A DNA stretch of 64,000 nt from Bacillus sp. RO1 (lineage in GTDB: Bacteria; Bacillota; Bacilli; Bacillales; Bacillaceae_I): NCBI RefSeq assembly GCF_012524115.1, contig NZ_JAAZWB010000077.1, positions 62,001 to 126,000 on the forward strand. Direction: 5' to 3'. Positions 62,207 to 64,000 of this stretch are shown piece by piece; positions within the stretch are counted from its first letter, which is position 1, and every line of letters begins with the position of its first letter. A program made the translations under genes and the position numbers. The notes beneath the pieces are model-generated. The model searched no databases and was not told where the DNA came from. It saw nothing but the letters and a program-made list of their open reading frames with translations.

Positions 62207-64000
62207 CTACCATGTAATTTTGGTCGCTTTTACTTCTTTTGGTGTAATCGTGTAAAGGTGGTCATCGATATATAGAATTCGTTGAACTATGTTCTCCCAG
62301 TCTTCATATAAGGTATTTTCTTGCTGGTGCGTTATTTTAGTGTGCAAGGTAAAACCTTTTTCCGGGTCAATCCCATAAACAATCGCACCTTCAAAGTCGA
62401 GACGGTAGCTACCGTCTTTTTGATTTTCATTGTATTTCGTGATTGGGAAGGCAAAAATATCTTTATCCTTGTTGAAAAGAAGTGCTTTATGATCATGATT
62501 TAAAGGTGATTGTGTGGATTGACCGCCGATAATTTCCGTGTGTTTTTCTAGCGGATTTGTCGGGTCACTCACATCAAACAAGGAAATCTTGACACCGTTT
62601 GTCATCACTCTAGTTCCCCATTGATCTTTTTCCACCTTCGTATCATACCCAAAACCAATCAGATGATTTTCATCATACGGATGCAGATAATTACTGAAGC
62701 CAGGAATCTTTAATTCCCCAAGGACTTTCGGTTCATTTGGATTACTCAGGTCAAAGACGAAAAGCGGATCTACTTCCTTAAACGTCACCACATATGCTTT
62801 ATCCTGCATGAAGCGGACTGAATAGATGCGCTCGCCCCTTGCCAAATCTTCTACACTGCTGATTACATTCATTCCTTCATCCAAAATAAAGAGGTGGTTG
62901 CTTGACGGAGAGTGTTCATCCCATGCCTGCCCTTTAGTTGCTGCCACTCGGAAATGCCCCTTATACTCATCCATGGAAAATTGGTTTAAAAGATGACCAG
63001 GAATTGCTCCATTTGCACGAAACTCGACACTCGTGCCATCTACGGCAAATTTATATACTTCTGTACTTTCATTATTTGTCCAATGTGGCCCATACCCATA
63101 GTTTGGTACCGCAACGTAAAGATTTTCTTTTGACATATAAATTTGGTTTCCGCTACCTACATATGTGGTAATGGACGCATCTTCTTGAGGTTGGTTTAAA
63201 TCGATGGTGGCAATAGTCATAAAATTATCTTCTGTGGAATCAGGGAAATAACGGATATCCTCATAAGGGACTCCTTTTAATTCTACCTCTTCCTCACCTT
63301 GTGTATCGGATACTCTGGGTCTCAAATCTGCCTCAGGGTGCTCTTCAAGCATCCAAAAATCAGCGTATTTATTAGCAATTAAGTAAATATGATTATCAAT
63401 TTTCCTGCTGGAGACATAATACCCTTCCAAGGTAACTGTTTTTTGAACAACAGGATTAGATCTATCGGTAATATCATAGATGATGGCTCTAGTTGCCTCA
63501 TGCACTGGCATGATCTTATCCTCTTCACTGCTCTTCGTTCCACCATACATCATTTTTTCATCCCAGTGATTACCGATGACCACTAGTTGATTCCCATCCA
63601 GAAACAGTTGGTATGGATAAAAGTCTTTATATCGAAGCTCTGTCACAACGGTCATTTCCTCTACAGGTTCTGCCTTAGTGATTTTCAGCTTTTGGTCGGT
63701 TGCTTGGTAAATGAAGTCTCCATCTGTTTTCACAATGTCCGCTTCATCTACCCCCTGAACCTGGACGTTTGTTTCGGAGTGGCCACCTGCACTACCATTA
63801 GATTCACTTTCTTCTGCCGTATCGGCAACTGCAGCCCCATCACTATCATCAGAGCCTGTCGATTCATCTCCACCAAAGCTAAACAACTGTTTACTTTCTT
63901 CCCTCTCTGCTTGCATTTGTTTGAGACGGGCAGTGAACAATGAATTTAATTCTGTATTGGAAGCAACGGTCGGCAATTGTTTCATAGCTGTAAACTTAAT
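62207..64000 (-). CDS. Beta-propeller domain protein, 5' end outside the window
   Basis: At least 597 residues; the frame is open to the window edge, so the first ATG seen (63985) is probably internal. Family members have a membrane anchor or signal at the missing N-terminus. A low-complexity Ser/Asp/Glu linker (about 40-70) precedes TNVQVQGVDEADIVKTDGDFIYQ, the hallmark of the bacterial Beta_propel family, then repeated blade segments (LFLDGNQLVVIGNHW, RIYSVRFMQDKAYVVTF, DENHLIGFGYD). Likely extracellular and membrane-attached; function unknown. Confidence 0.88.
   Translation of the reverse strand: MKFTAMKQLPTVASNTELNSLFTARLKQMQAEREESKQLFSFGGDESTGSDDSDGAAVADTAEESESNGSAGGHSETNVQVQGVDEADIVKTDGDFIYQATDQKLKITKAEPVEEMTVVTELRYKDFYPYQLFLDGNQLVVIGNHWDEKMMYGGTKSSEEDKIMPVHEATRAIIYDITDRSNPVVQKTVTLEGYYVSSRKIDNHIYLIANKYADFWMLEEHPEADLRPRVSDTQGEEEVELKGVPYEDIRYFPDSTEDNFMTIATIDLNQPQEDASITTYVGSGNQIYMSKENLYVAVPNYGYGPHWTNNESTEVYKFAVDGTSVEFRANGAIPGHLLNQFSMDEYKGHFRVAATKGQAWDEHSPSSNHLFILDEGMNVISSVEDLARGERIYSVRFMQDKAYVVTFKEVDPLFVFDLSNPNEPKVLGELKIPGFSNYLHPYDENHLIGFGYDTKVEKDQWGTRVMTNGVKISLFDVSDPTNPLEKHTEIIGGQSTQSPLNHDHKALLFNKDKDIFAFPITKYNENQKDGSYRLDFEGAIVYGIDPEKGFTLHTKITHQQENTLYEDWENIVQRILYIDDHLYTITPKEVKATKITW

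Overview
The window is an ordinary chromosomal segment of a Bacillus-group Firmicute. Evidence: a complete rsbRSTUVW-sigB-rsbX general stress operon, ndoAI-ndoA (MazEF-type toxin-antitoxin), the sporulation genes cmpA and ydcC, a menaquinone operon, B. subtilis-like gene order, strong AGGAGG-type ribosome binding sites, low-to-mid GC, and Zur, Fur and MntR operators of the Bacillus type. No phage, insertion sequence, CRISPR array or integrated element is visible. The species cannot be named from the sequence; an environmental Bacillaceae genus is likely.

Layout. (1) 0-8.5 kb: the tail of an ABC permease (ytlD type), ytkD, a YtkC-like holin, dps with a sigma-B promoter, a YtzI-like micropeptide, a YcgR/YcgQ-type permease pair, an FAD oxidoreductase, luxS, yidD and a beta-carbonic anhydrase. 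(2) 8.5-15.4 kb: metal genes. zagA, a lipoprotein znuA with a long His-rich repeat and a second COG0523 GTPase all sit beside Zur boxes, as does the FAD oxidoreductase at 5.8 kb. A cytochrome bd pair (cydAB), a DUF2325 gene under a promoter filled by a Fur box, and a DUF1540 micropeptide follow. (3) 15.8-19.8 kb: mntABCD with an MntR operator. (4) 20.2-28.9 kb: menFDHBEC with menA divergent. (5) 29-31.1 kb: yteA, a DUF1801 protein and a class 3 lipase. (6) 31.6-39.6 kb: the glycogen operon glgBCDAP. (7) 40.1-49 kb: tRNA-Asn, Ser and Glu, sprT, cmpA, tex, then the sigma-B operon. (8) 49.3-64 kb: ndoA, ndoAI, alr, ydcC, acpS, a rhomboid protease, ydbT, ydbS, uvsE, cshA, murF, ddl and a truncated beta-propeller gene.

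From memory of the B. subtilis map, regions 1-6 and 7-8 are two blocks that lie far apart there (near 3.1 and 0.5 Mb). Here they meet at about 39.6-40.1 kb, where a 47-codon unassigned ORF sits.

Working together, the left third handles zinc, iron and manganese and redox stress, and links to respiration through cytochrome bd and menaquinone. The right half carries general stress control and cell-wall or envelope maintenance.

Non-coding structure is the least explained part. There are at least nine copies or fragments of a GC-rich intergenic repeat (R1-R9), three copies of a 40-bp element (a GGGGTCAGACCCC palindrome, exactly 19 bases, then A[CT]GTCGAA), and a 52-bp-period tandem array upstream of uvsE whose period matches five helical turns. 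All calls come from reading the sequence; nothing was searched against databases.
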